Notes under the pieces: model-generated | Told to the model about the DNA's origin: nothing | Database searches by the model: none | The model's input: the letters and a program-made list of their open reading frames with translations, nothing else | Assembly (NCBI GenBank): GCA_001695595.3 | Contig: MBPM02000095.1 | Span: 124,001 to 188,000, forward strand | Length of the DNA: 64,000 bases | From: Plasmopara viticola | Taxonomy: Eukaryota; Oomycota; Peronosporomycetes; Peronosporales; Peronosporaceae | Reading direction: 5' to 3' | Made by a program: the position numbers and the translations under genes | In this document: positions 1-11,100 of the stretch, piece after piece | Numbering within the stretch: the first letter of the stretch is position 1 | Layout of the letters: each line of letters starts with the position of its first letter

Positions 1-1211
1 CTGCAACCCCCTTCAAGAGCGATTGAAGTAGTGTCTCCTATCGTTGCTACCTGCATACTAATGTGAGCGGGGTGCTCCTTTTTGAACCGTCTAAAAAAGC
101 GTTTTGACTCAATTTGAGAGTTGAGCCGTAAAATATGGACTGTTAACTCCTTTAATTCACGGTAAAGCTTATATCTACCTTATAAAAAGGGTGCACGCTG
201 GCGTAAGCCAACCTTCGCCGAAAGGATGCCTATCTTAACTTTTCTTTCATGTGTGTTCAGGACATAACTGTATTATTTGCGATAATTCTTTTCTCAGTAG
301 CCGTCTTTCAGAAATGAAAAGCTTGACCTTCGCTAGCTCGGACCTTACAATAGAAGCAGTTGCCAGTACTACTTATGTTATTTGATCTCGTAAAAATAAA
401 CTTTGCTTAGAGAGAACGAACACCATGGCGCATTCCAGAAGAGGGGGAGAAGGGTGGAGCTGTAAGTACAGTCGTCTTCTCAGGCCAGCAAGTCCTTTGA
501 ACAGCCTAAGGTGCTTGTGCGACAGATGTGAAGCGGTGGTTGTATGCACCTGACAAATTTTTCAAGGGTTAATTAATCTACTCAAGTGGACGTAGGATAT
601 ACGAGCTCTGACAGCTGGGACAGAGTGACACAGTACTGAGACTTGAGAAAGCAATCCAAACTTTCGATAAATAAGTCTCTCACGTAAGCCCTACAGCTTA
701 TGCTTGAGCACCGACTTTTGTCGGTAACTATAAAGGGAGACAAGTTTAATGATATATTATCAATAAGGGTTAATAAATTTAATCTCCCATTTCCATAGAA
801 AAACAAAGGCCGCTTTTACCCTTCCCCTTCTCAGTTTTTATATTACTTTCTCTTTTGAGAGAGACCATTTCGGGACGATCATGTGTGTTGTTGGTTTCTG
901 CCAGACTTTTAAGGTTCGACATTGGCGTGTAAGGTTTCGATTCTCTTTCCCACGTATCGTGTGCAATATTTGCTACAGCCGAGCGATCGCTGACCACTCA
1001 CGATTGCATACATCGAGATCTGGGGCCAGAGCGATAGCCTTAATAAATTTGCTTCCTGAATCACAATAAGCGGAAAATAATAGTTTGTACACACTAATTT
1101 CTATCAGAATTTTAGCGCAAAAAACGCAAGTTTATATATATCGAGTTGCAGAAGACACCCCTAGTCCTCTTTACAATATCAAAAATTGCCAACTTTTTTT
1201 TCTAAACAAGC
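1..1211. other. No gene recognised
   Basis: I see no reading frame with family resemblance on either strand, only short open stretches of fewer than 80 codons. The last 100 bases are AT-rich and lead into the gene starting at 1212, so they probably hold its promoter and 5' leader. Confidence 0.5.
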
Positions 1212-2447
1212 ATGACGTCAAATGCGCAACTGTTGCTGTCCATCATGACAAGCGCTGCTTTTCTTATAGCGGTATCTAAGCTCAGCAACGCGGTGAGCAA
1301 CACGCCAGCCGCAATTTTTGCTTTTTTAATGCTAATTCCAACGCTAGTGTCCACTGGCGTCGTCTCTGAGGGCTTTGGCCGGAATATCTTCGCGCAATTA
1401 TGGGCCACCGGACGCTGGACCGAGGAGCACACGATTACGCCTGCCGATGCATTGGCCGATGCATATGCGGAACTTCTTATGAACTTAAGTGAAATATCGC
1501 CACAACATGGTCACGGTCCCCTCGGCAGGCCATTTGGATCCAGTAACGAGAGGCATGAGGTCGTGTCATCCAGTGCAAGCGGTAGCTCGTTGTATGAGCA
1601 AGTCAAGGGCAGTCTCATTAATCATTCATTCAGCATGAGTAAGGCCGACGCACCGATGTATCTGATGGACCTAACCACAGGCTACTTTCTGCGAGCAACG
1701 CAGCACCGTAAGCTCGTGCTCACAAGCAAGCCCAGTGCGTCGTGTCTATTCTTTGTGGAGAAAGGCAAAACTCATCATTGGGGCTTTCGGGCTGTAGCCA
1801 CACACAGATATATTGGTCAAAATATTGTGCAGAAGGTCGTCACTACAAGCAAAAAATTGCACATTTGGGAGGCCTTTCGCGTGCTGCAGAGACCTGGGGA
1901 CAAAGGAGTCGGAGTCTGTAGTCCGCAAGTGTATTTGATACTGTGCTCGGCACGATTCGGCAAGGGTATGTGGCTGGCAAACAAACTTGTACCGACACCT
2001 TCAGCTTACTCAGCTCCGGCTTACAGACGTGACAGTGCTCATCCCGGAGGAGATGATGACTTACATAGTAAAAACGATCGCACTAATCACGGATTGTCTC
2101 GCAAGCGTGATGTTTTCTTATCAAAACATTTTGGCCACGCCATTGGACTGACTTACAGCTCGGACTTGTCGGCTTTGATGGCTGCTGCAAGAGATGCTGG
2201 ACTACAAGTGCAGACGTCATCGGCCTCATGTGCTTTATCACGGGCGCAAACTGGACCACATTCGAAGAAAGGTTTGCGACATTTAAACGGCTCTATGTTA
2301 CAGACTACGATGTCTACAATGGCTGAATGCGGTGATGCCCGTCTTGACTCTGACGCTGATACAGACGCACCATCTGAACGGCGCTCGCTATCAAAAGTTA
2401 ATGATGGTGACTCAAAGGATCAATTTGAAAGCGACTTTAAGCTTTAA
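1212..2447 (+). CDS. Hypothetical protein with N-terminal membrane segments and a possible beta-trefoil domain
   Basis: A single uninterrupted frame of 411 codons starts at an ATG and stops at 2445-2447. Residues 1-50 hold two hydrophobic stretches (around LLLSIMTSAAFLIAVSKL and AAIFAFLMLIPTLVSTGVV), so the protein is probably membrane-anchored or carries a signal anchor. Residues about 148-240 contain short hydrophobic strands with GYFLRAT, HWGFRAVATHRYIGQNI and LHIWEAFRVL, a pattern reminiscent of fascin-like/actin-crosslinking beta-trefoil folds. That assignment is a guess from strand pattern. The C-terminal third is Ser/Asp/His-rich and low complexity, probably disordered. The length, lack of stops and composition unlike the AT-rich flanks support a real gene. 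I cannot assign a function. An uncharacterised oomycete-specific family is the main alternative. Confidence 0.6.
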   Translation: MTSNAQLLLSIMTSAAFLIAVSKLSNAVSNTPAAIFAFLMLIPTLVSTGVVSEGFGRNIFAQLWATGRWTEEHTITPADALADAYAELLMNLSEISPQHGHGPLGRPFGSSNERHEVVSSSASGSSLYEQVKGSLINHSFSMSKADAPMYLMDLTTGYFLRATQHRKLVLTSKPSASCLFFVEKGKTHHWGFRAVATHRYIGQNIVQKVVTTSKKLHIWEAFRVLQRPGDKGVGVCSPQVYLILCSARFGKGMWLANKLVPTPSAYSAPAYRRDSAHPGGDDDLHSKNDRTNHGLSRKRDVFLSKHFGHAIGLTYSSDLSALMAAARDAGLQVQTSSASCALSRAQTGPHSKKGLRHLNGSMLQTTMSTMAECGDARLDSDADTDAPSERRSLSKVNDGDSKDQFESDFKL

Positions 2448-4265
2448 AAAAAATTTCTAATGATTAATATTAATTACATGGTGAAAAGGGACCCCTTTGT
2501 TTTTTAACTTCAAAAGTCATAATTCATATTTATCAGTATAAAAATAAATTTCGTGTCACCTTGTTGAGGCTCCCAGGCATAGCTAAGCGCCCTTAGTTGT
2601 CACGAAAGGCCGGAGAATATTGACGAACGTGTCAAGCGTAGCATTGTCTAGTCACTTTCGTCGGGCTAAATGAGCGCTAATAAGGTCACAGACAAGCTCC
2701 AGCTTAAGTGCACCTTAGGCATATAATTTAGGTGACAAGCATCGTAAAGCATACGTGCAAATTCCACGTTAGAGCTAATACCTTCAACTTCACCACGCTG
2801 GGTTTGTCAACTCGCTCACTCTTAGCGCACAACTGGTAAACGTTACTGGCATCAATGTACCGTCGTGACCTTGCATCACCGAGATGTTCAGATAACGGCT
2901 TCGACTGGACGACGTCTTCCAGACTCAAGCTGAAGAACAATATATAGCGGAATTACAGCCATACCATACCTGGGCTAGGCATTGGACAAGCTCAGTGCGA
3001 AGGAACTTAAATGTGATTCAAGATCGCAAAGCTGAGGAGGATGAGCTCGCACGGTAAGTCAACGGCGACCTTGATCTAATCATGATACTTAATTGTACCC
3101 GAGGACAAGCAACAAGATTTCTCTTATCACTGTCATACGATCTTGAAGCATGGCATCAAGGTACCGGTCGAACTAACTGTACAGTGAGCATTCTCACAAG
3201 CGCGACCTGTGCGACTGTTTGTGAATCAGTGTGTGGTTTGAACCTAAAGGAAGAACTCTGGATAAAAGATTTTTGACTTACATATTCACTTTTAAGAAAG
3301 ACCAAATCCCGTTTTGCCAAAATTATGTATAGAACTACAGGATGCCATTGTGGCGAGTAGATCAAAAAACCATTTAGACGATTACTGAGCGCTATGATGA
3401 ATGCAACTCGGTTTGATTAAGATCACTTTTGCTTTTACACGACCCAAAGTCGGTTCCATGTTTAGCTTTGAGCACTCGATCGTACTTTAGGACAGAGAAA
3501 GCACGATACGTATAGGACAAAAGCCAGGTCAAAACAAATAGTGTAAAGATGTAAGCCAGCAAGATTAGACTAGTACTCCGAGCCCTTAATGTTTTCTTTT
3601 TTGAGCACGTGGTCGCACATGGGTAAAATTCTGCTTTTATTTAGTACATGAAAACGCTCAATTCACTCTAGAGACGATATTACCACTTGAAAGCAATGAG
3701 CGGCGAGATTGTGACCTGCGCCGGTGTTGCCACCACAGAGCACGCAATCATGTGAACCAGACATCTCAGCAAGCAATCGAAGGTTCAGTCGATCAGGATA
3801 ACTAGTTTTATAACTTCATGACATTAAGGCAGGTAATTGAGGTCATCTATATCTGGCTTACTTAAGGCAGATTATGACCGTATTTAAGCCGCAAGTAGCA
3901 TGAATCTTTCCCGATTCAAGAAACAATGAACGATGGATTAGCATGCGGCACGCTTCTAGATTGTGCGGACTTTTTTTTAATTGCACATGCGTTCCAGATC
4001 AAGCTGGTGGTTACCTACCTATATTGTCCCGCTAATACGTTTTTACTGGCAAGGATGCTCAGGTGCTTTATCCAGGTTTATTGCCTAGCGATAGCTGCAA
4101 GCAAATCTTAAGATGGCGATTTTTTGGCAGTTTAGGTCGCCGACGGAGATACGTAGCGCACTCAATGCAATTACTTGGTTTGTTGGAAGGGCAATGCCAA
4201 GACAGCATCGGCCGACCAAACGTTTTTAAGTTATCGGCTTTGCTGAAGGAGCTTAGCATGCAGTC
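2448..4265. other. No gene recognised
   Basis: Only short open frames of 72 codons or fewer occur here, on both strands, without recognisable domains. Nothing here resembles the pol fragments found elsewhere in the window. Confidence 0.45.
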
Positions 4266-4391
4266 TGTTGAAGAATGAGCAAAAGAACGTGTGTGTGAGT
4301 GTTGGTATTACACCGCCGAATGCATGTGCAATAGACAGATGACGACACAGGATGAAGACACAGGATTACGGACATAATTACGGTAAGGTCA

Positions 4392-4426
4392 TGACGTCAT
4401 AGGCCGACGTCACTGGAATGACGTCA
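4392..4426. promoter_or_regulatory. Cluster of three TGACGTCA-type palindromes in the copia leader
   Basis: Two perfect TGACGTCA palindromes occur at 4392-4399 and 4419-4426, with a CGACGTCA variant between them at about 4405-4412. TGACGTCA is the classic binding core of CREB/ATF-type bZIP factors. Three copies in 35 bases within the LTR-like leader suggest an enhancer inside the retroelement. No binding has been shown here. Confidence 0.4.
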
Positions 4427-4822
4427 TTAAATTACTTTTAGAAGGATCTAAAAGGATAGGCTTAGAGGTGGTACATAGCGAGCTAAGGACCTAAAAAATA
4501 TTTCCTTCGCTTTCGACCTTCTCAGGCACACATCTTTCCAGCAGATTAACAGCCGCACAAGACTCTCAAAAACCTCTCCTCGCACGCCTCTCTAATGACA
4601 ATAAAGAAAGCTGAAGTCCTCCTAGGTAGCGGTCATTGCTTACACTGGGATTTGTCATGCGGGTGACGCTGGCAAGGGTCTGCTGGCGCACGTGCAGGTG
4701 ATCAAGACTGAGGCGGAGATGACTGGGTCGTGGAGGCTCAACGATATGGAGGCTCTTGGTCTGACTGCCCAGGGTGTAGCGATTGAGTATCATACAACGA
4801 TTCAATCGGTACGACAGCTAAC

Positions 4823-5245
4823 ATGGCATGGAATACACCGCGTGGTTTTTATAATCGCTCGACGATGCACAATCAGGTGTCGATGAACCGTCGTCCACAT
4901 GACTTTAAGATGGCTGATTGTTTGGCGATGACGATGCACCTGGACAGCTTCGACGAGCTTATCGTGGGGCTTCTGACTTTGGGAGAGCTGCTGGACGAGG
5001 CTCGCCAACTCGTGATTGTGCTGAGCAGTCTTCCTGCAGAGTATGAGATTATCTCGTCAATTGTGGAGCACTCCATGGACGTGACGTTGATTGAGATGAA
5101 AAAAAAACTCCTTAAGGAGTATAAGAGACTGAAGAAGAAGGAATCTACGGACCGCACATTCAAGGTAAATGCAGGACGGTTCAAGAGAGGCCAATCCAAT
5201 GGTCGAAAAGGGAGCGGCCTGCGAAAGAACAACGGTAAATTCTAG
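4823..5245 (+). pseudogene. Copia gag fragment
   Basis: The open frame of about 140 codons matches the copia gag (UBN2-type) pattern: a helical segment around SFDELIVGLLTLGELLDE, then VIVLSSLPAEYEIISSIVE and a Lys/Arg-rich tail that precedes the zinc knuckle. The frame stops at 5243-5245 just before the expected CCHC knuckle. Knuckle-like residues continue in a shifted frame near 5250-5300, so the gene is broken there. Confidence 0.65.
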
Positions 5246-5349
5246 GGAAAATGCCTCAATGTGGCCAAAATGGGCATTCCGAGCGGGACTGTAAGAAACG
5301 AAACGGATTTGAGGAAGACGTTGCTGTGTTTGCTGCTGGTGAATAGCCT

Positions 5350-5936
5350 GTGACCACTTGTGTATCGACAGAGGAGCCACGTCGCACATTCCCATCACGA
5401 TCGTTTACAAAGACATCACGTGTCCCGCTACTTGTGCACACGGACATGATGAAGACAGTCTCGAAGGATGGCGCACGATATGTGCTGACTGTTGTGGATG
5501 ATTATTCGAGATTTGTGGTGGCGTACTTCATGAAGACCAAAAGTGAAGTGACAACAAAATTAATCGTGTTTGGAGCTCTTAAGTAGGACCAATAGGGCAC
5601 TGCTTGAAATGTTAGCGATTCGACAACGAGACAGAGTTTGTGGACAAGAAGGTTACCGAAATTTGTGCCAAAAACGGTATCATGCATCAGCGCACGGTAT
5701 TATATAGCCCGCGACAAAATGTTATTGCAAAGCGAATGAACCGCATGATTACGAAAAAGGTGCGAAGCATGATGTATTACGAGGGTGTGTTTACAGAATG
5801 GTGGGCGAAAGCAGTAAGCACTGCGGTGTATATGATCAATCGTTCAGCGAACTGGGCGAATTCGGATACCACACCGTACGAATCGGGCTTTAAACGCAAG
5901 CCGGAACTTGATCATCTACGCGTATCCGGATCCTAG
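5350..5936 (+). pseudogene. Copia integrase fragments, catalytic glutamate position altered
   Basis: Two frames, 5350-5586 and 5640-5936, carry the integrase core: VPLLVHTDMM (first aspartate), LTVVDDYSRF, then FVDKKVTEICAKNGI, and WAKAVSTAVYMINR. A stop at 5584-5586 and a frameshift near 5590-5640 separate them. Where copia integrases normally read NG(V)AER before MNR, this copy reads NVIAKR, so the third acidic catalytic residue appears to be lysine. The enzyme would be dead even without the breaks. Confidence 0.7.
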
Positions 5937-6710
5937 GGCTTCGGTCATTTCGACGATATTAAGAGAACAAAATTCGACTTTAAAGGCTTTCGGTGCTTGT
6001 TTCTTGGGTACTCAGAAGGCACGAAAGGATATCGTGTGTTAGAATTGTAGGGTCAAGGTAGTGAGATTCGTTCGGATTGACGAACGTGAAGTAGGCGGAA
6101 TATACGCCACGGACTCTCTACAACACAAGCCGGTTACCTACATTACCAAGAACGCAGATGATGCACCGATTAATGTCAAGACATCACGACAATCCACTTC
6201 AGACGAGCCAATGGAAGGTGTTGAGAATCAAGCTTCTGAAGTGGAACTGAGTGAGGTTGAGCTGGAACAAAAGTGAAATGCCAACCAACACAACTCCCTC
6301 CTCCCACCCTGGTCGCACGAAGCTTGGAGCTGGCTCCTTTCCACTCTCCTTCGCAAGCTTATGTAGAAGATTGTATAGTGTTCCAGGCGGAGCTTGGACG
6401 GACCAAACGCTCGAGAGAGCCTGTGTTTCTTTTTACGGATGGTTTAAGTGGCAACGAAGAGCACAAAGGAGAAAAGAATGATGGTCCACTAAATGCCAAG
6501 CGATTCAAAATCGAGGAAGATGGACTTATTGTTGAAGCCATTCTTGCATATGCTGCTAATGTTGGTGAGGCGGATGACGCCCCAACTACGGTGTGCAATT
6601 CCCACCGTAAAGTAAGAGGTTCTTCAAAGCCATCCTTTTATGAGCAATTTTCTGGCGGGAAAACTGTAAAGATTAATCGCACACGACACAGGCGCAGATT
6701 TCGTTACTGA

Positions 6711-7270
6711 CGTGACTTTTGCAAAAGCCGCAGCCTCAAACACAAGGGCCAACTTTGGCGCAAATTCTCCTTTGGGGATCTTTTTGAGAGTTGGCTTTGT
6801 CATTTCAAGTAACGTGACCGATCAGCAGCCTTTACTGCTCATTCGTATAGCCAAATTGACCTTCCGAGTAGGAAAAGGATCAATTGCACTAAACTCTCTC
6901 CTACTAATCAGATTTGGTCATAGTGAGGTTAAGTATCTTCACACAGGACCCTCTTGTAGTAATAGCTGGCTTATGGATGGTGACTTCTGGTGCATGACAA
7001 GCAACCTGTCGATATTAGTTGCAAATTGAAGCATTTTGAAATTGATACAGTTTGCCGAAATTGCAAAAATTAATTCTGTGCAATTTAAGATTGAGACCAA
7101 AATAGGAAAGACATTGTAATAAAATGGTCAGTCATTCAATTGCGGTTAATTGCGCACGTCAATTTCTTTAAACCTGGGAATGGTGAACAGTCGTTCACCG
7201 CAAAATCGTATATCGTTCTGCACACCTGCTCTGTGCAAGGTATTGTCTCACATCATCGTAGCCGGCAATG
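6711..7270. other. No gene recognised; 3' flank of the copia relic
   Basis: The stretch holds short open frames only (the longest about 105 codons, 6712-7029) without recognisable motifs. It may be decayed retroelement DNA, but I cannot align it to a domain. Confidence 0.4.
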
Positions 7271-7575
7271 TATTGTATTACGTTATCGCGTTGCCAAGTT
7301 ATGCACGTGCTAGGCTCAGTCTGGCTAGTCCACGGCATAGAGTGGTGTCCGCATACGTCGGGTCTCGTTCGGCGGGCAGTGCAGCCAGCACCGAGGTCGT
7401 GAGGGCCTACCATTATTTTGTTTAGCTCTGACTTGGTATGAGCCCAGGTGGCGCCCTGGTGCTGGAGACCGTCGCGTCGAGGGTGAGACTCGTTAAAGAC
7501 CTGCAGATGGCCGAGAGCACCTGCCCGAAGCGCGCGAGCATTTAGCCCCCGCGCTTGGAAGGAGGGCGTCACCCC
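7271..7575 (-). repeat. GC-rich interspersed repeat, copy 1 (SINE- or LINE-3'-end-like)
   Basis: About 305 bases here recur at 33302-33609 in the same orientation with, by my count, around nine substitutions, so about 97 percent identity. The unit is much richer in GC than its surroundings. Read on the minus strand it starts with a G-run followed by TGACGCCCTCC and ends in a short AT-rich repeated tail, which fits a non-LTR element. In this copy the tail reads as TATTG units and no target-site duplication is obvious, so it may be the older insertion. An open frame crosses both copies on the minus strand, but I have no evidence that it is expressed. Confidence 0.8.
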
Positions 7576-7663
7576 AACCTCTTCCAAAGTAAAGCATATT
7601 TATGAAGTTGAGAGATGTTATCTTGAATGACAGCGCTTAAGAAATTATTGAGCACTTTGATTC

Positions 7664-7743
7664 GACAGCTGTGAGATTTGAACTCACGCGGGTTACGTTG
7701 ATAGAGTTATAGTCTATCGCCTTAACCACTCGACCAAGCTGTC
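7664..7743 (-). pseudogene. Serine-tRNA-like gene with anticodon AUA, probable tRNA pseudogene
   Basis: On the minus strand 80 nt fold as a class II tRNA. The acceptor stem is GACAGCT paired with AGCTGTC. The D-arm is GTCGAGTGGTTAAGGC, a good A-box. The anticodon stem is ATAGA/TCTAT with loop CTATAAC, then a 13-nt variable region, and a T-arm GTGAG-TTCAAAT-CTCAC, a good B-box. The following base, the discriminator, is G, as in eukaryotic tRNA-Ser. The body is tRNA-Ser-like, but the anticodon reads ATA (tyrosine UAU), one substitution from the serine anticodon AGA. The variable region lacks a clear stem and no T-run terminator follows within about 60 nt. It is therefore likely a decayed tRNA-Ser. 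Confidence 0.7.
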
Positions 7744-8135
7744 GTTGTAGCCGGCATATGAATTGAATTTTCGTACTTATTGCAGTGATTTCTAGTTTGG
7801 TGCTGTTGATGGTCAAAATACGCACGAGAGTGGACCTTTTGGAGCTAAGTAATGAAATTAGTGAAATTTAACATTAGGTCGAAATTGCATATAAAAGGAT
7901 TACTTCGTGCACAAATTAGATTAGTAAGTACTACATGCTTTACTTAATGTTGAATTGTATTACAGTGGTAGGTAAATGGTGTATTGCTACTACGCTGAAA
8001 TTCACACAATTTTGCGTGCCAAATGGAATTATATATATCTTTTTAGCTAACATTTTAATTATAAGCGACTATATCGACATAATAACAACTTCAGATTTTT
8101 ATATTGGTTTTGTTCCACACGCCAAGTGGGGTTCC

Positions 8136-11100
8136 ATGGAGGTCGCATGGAGCCTGCTCCGGGAAGAAGCGCGGTGTCTTGCACACTATATTGGAAAGTC
8201 TGGCCGTGAGCATCACTCATTGGTTAGCAATCGCGCTATTTGGGGTACGATTCGCGCGCACGGTGTGCCATCTGAGCATCGCGAGTGGGTCTGGCCCATA
8301 TTACTTCATGAGCAAAGTATTAAAGTACATTGTCACCAGACAGAAAACGGCGCCACCTACATTCAACTACTACAAGAAATGACTGAAGACCTGCAAGAAA
8401 AAGAGACGATTAGCGCACTGGACCAAGCACAGGAGGAGGCCTTGGAGAGGTTTCACCACCTCAATCCCTTTCAGGAGCGCAAAATTCGCCGCATTCTTCT
8501 GGCCTATGCCAAGTCGAACGACTCTTTTTTGTATTGTCATGGAATGGTTGAGTCATGTGTAGTGCTTAGCACTTTTCTCGTCGAAGAAGACGCGTTTTGG
8601 ACCTTTTGGATGTTACTCGAGGTACTGCTGCCCAAGTACTTTGACGAGTCAGTTGTAGATTTTCACACAGATTGTCTCGTGCTGCAAGAGCTTTTGCGTG
8701 TGCATGACTTGGCGCTCAGCGAGCACTTTGCATTGCTAGGAGTATCAATTCAATTGCTATGTACCAAATGGTTTTTCTCCTTCTTTGCCGAGTCAATGCC
8801 ATTTGAAGTCGTGTGTCGTCTCTATGACATACTTTTTATCGATATTTGCAGTCGGCAATTGGACTCTAAAATCATTTTTTCTACGTCGCTTTCCGTTTTA
8901 TTATACTTGAGCTCTACGCTGGTGGAACTTCAAGATGTAAATGTTGTGCTGGACGTAATCAACGAATTTTGTTTGACAACGTTGAACGAATTTTCGGTAG
9001 CCGAGTCTTTCTTGGATTTGATTAATTTTGTGCACGCGCAACTTGACGATAGAGACTTGGCTACACTTCGCGAAAAATACCGAGCACAGTTAGCACAGGA
9101 AGGAGAGCAGCGGAAATCTCTGCAGCGAAAATCTCAGACAAGGAAGATCAGCAAAAGGCCCAAGCAAAAAAAGCAAGGATCGTTCGAGCGGCAGAATCAT
9201 TCGCGTAAAATCAAAAAGATTAAACTTCTTATTCAGTGGAGAAAGCACATGGTCAATGGGGCAGGAACGCCTACTAGTCAAATTAAGAAAAGAGCTAGCA
9301 GTGACTCCAGCGGAAACACTCAATATAGCCGCAATAGTCACACACGCAGTCGCCGACAAGAGAGCCCGTCACCGAGCAGCGGTTACGGCAGTAATAGCAA
9401 CGATTGTGATGAAGCAGAACACGGAAGCGTTACGACCTCTTCAGAAACGGAGATGCTGGTTCAAGTGCAACAAGGGATTAGCAAGATCAATCGTCGACGG
9501 TCACGGACATCGTTATTAGCGCGCAGCTTTTCTTTTCGAAACGCCGATGAGGCGCTGAACCCGTTATCTTCTCGTAGTCTGTCTTTGTCAAATTCAATTC
9601 TAAGCAATGCGTCGTCAACGATAGAGGGTGACGATGCGAGTCAATTTTGCAATTGTGATTTAAAAGACAAAACCGATTTATGGGAACGTTTACGGTCATC
9701 TGGAGCCCCGAAGGCTATCATTAGACACAGTATGCGAGGTGTACCAGATGAGCATCGCTCATGGATTTGGCCTATCTTGATTAATCAGCTGTCAATGCGT
9801 TTAGACACGTCTCGGGCTCTTGCAGCGGTTATAAATGACGATGAAGGAGCACTTATAGACCGTGAAATTGCGAAATCAATTGAGAATGACATTAGGAGGA
9901 CACGTAGCTTACGTCATGATCAAGTGGTTCCAATGCGCCGAGTTCTCACTGCATTTGCTTCTCGCAATCGTCGCGTTGGGTATTGTCAGGGTATGAATGA
10001 AATTTTGGTCGTGCTTTTGCAGCACTTGGATGAAGACCAGGCACTCCAAGCTCTCATTTTATTGATTGAAGTGCTTCTTCCTGCCTACCACGTGGATTCA
10101 ATGATTGGTCTGCACACTGATTGCGCCGTCATGAATACATTGCTGCGGCAGAACGACGTTGAATTACACACTCATTTTATCGAGCTAGGACTAAACATGG
10201 AGATTTTGTGCACAAAGTGGCTCGTGACTTGCTTTCTCACATCACTTCCATCTTTTTGTGGACTTAAGGTCATCGACATGCTTCTAGCCCGCTCTAGAGA
10301 GAAGCAGCGTGCATCTCGAGTACTTCTTGGAGTAGGAATATCAATTTTTTTCACTTTGCGCGATACCCTCTTGGATGCAAAGGATGCAGGGGAAGTGCTG
10401 CTGGCGATTAACGAGTATTTTGCACTTGAGATGACAAAGACCACGGCTGAAATGGATAAGTTTCTTCAGTTTTGCTTAATTATAACAGACCAACTGGAAC
10501 CGGAGATTGTGGAGGAATTTAGATTATTTCATAAGGACGAAGTGATGGAACGGTTTGCGGCATTTGAAGCCAAAAAGATTGAAATGCGGCATCAGCTTGA
10601 AGAAGCTAAAGCAAAGCAGCGTAAAGTGGCTAGTGCACCGCCATCGCCTTCAAAAACAGAGCGTCCATCGACGTTTGCAGCATCAAACATTATCGTTGGC
10701 AAGCCCCACACCAACAATCGGATTTCTGGCTTGTCTGCATATATTAGCAACCCTCTACGCGGCAGTGGAAACAACAAGTCAGCTACAACAGAGACAGACG
10801 ATGGTAAGGGATGCCGCAAGCGCTATAAACGTATTGACGTCTTACAGACTCATGACAACTTCGGCGAGGATATAGAGAAAATGGAAGACCAGTTGGAGGA
10901 TCTGACCGATTTGTTCTTGCGAGGGAAGATTGACGAGAAGGAACACTCGTGTATTCGAGCGCAAATCGTGCGAAAATGGTGCAAAGGCATGAACTCACCA
11001 CAATCTGCAATGGTACGCGTTCAATGCGTCAAGCATCTGTATTGCCAACGCAACGGCAGAGAAAGTTGTACGAGGAGTACGACAGGTATACATCACGTCG

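Larger units (their letters stand above)
4266..6710 (+). mobile_element. Degraded Ty1/copia retrotransposon (copy A)
   Basis: Fragments in copia order lie on the plus strand: an LTR-like leader beginning TGTTG at 4266, a gag frame (4823-5245), zinc-knuckle debris near 5250-5330, integrase (5350-5936), then linker sequence leading into reverse transcriptase (6061-6710). Nearly all of reverse transcriptase and RNase H is missing and I found no 3' LTR, so this is a truncated, inactive copy. The linker end is similar to the start of the minus-strand copy at 26482-26120: both carry a phrase like RFKIEEDGLIVEAILA or RVRIDKGEFIAEAVLA, so they belong to the same or related families. The exact left boundary is inferred from the TGTTG start only. 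Confidence 0.75.

Noticed and set aside
7195..7587. Open minus-strand frame across the GC-rich repeat (also 33609-33274)
   Set aside because: It is GC-rich and short, with no domain; being open in two 97-percent-identical copies is not independent evidence.
7935..8135. Upstream 67-codon extension of the TBC protein
   Set aside because: The DNA is AT-rich and the translation Ile/Tyr/Leu-rich without relation to the family; the ATG at 8136 is a better start.
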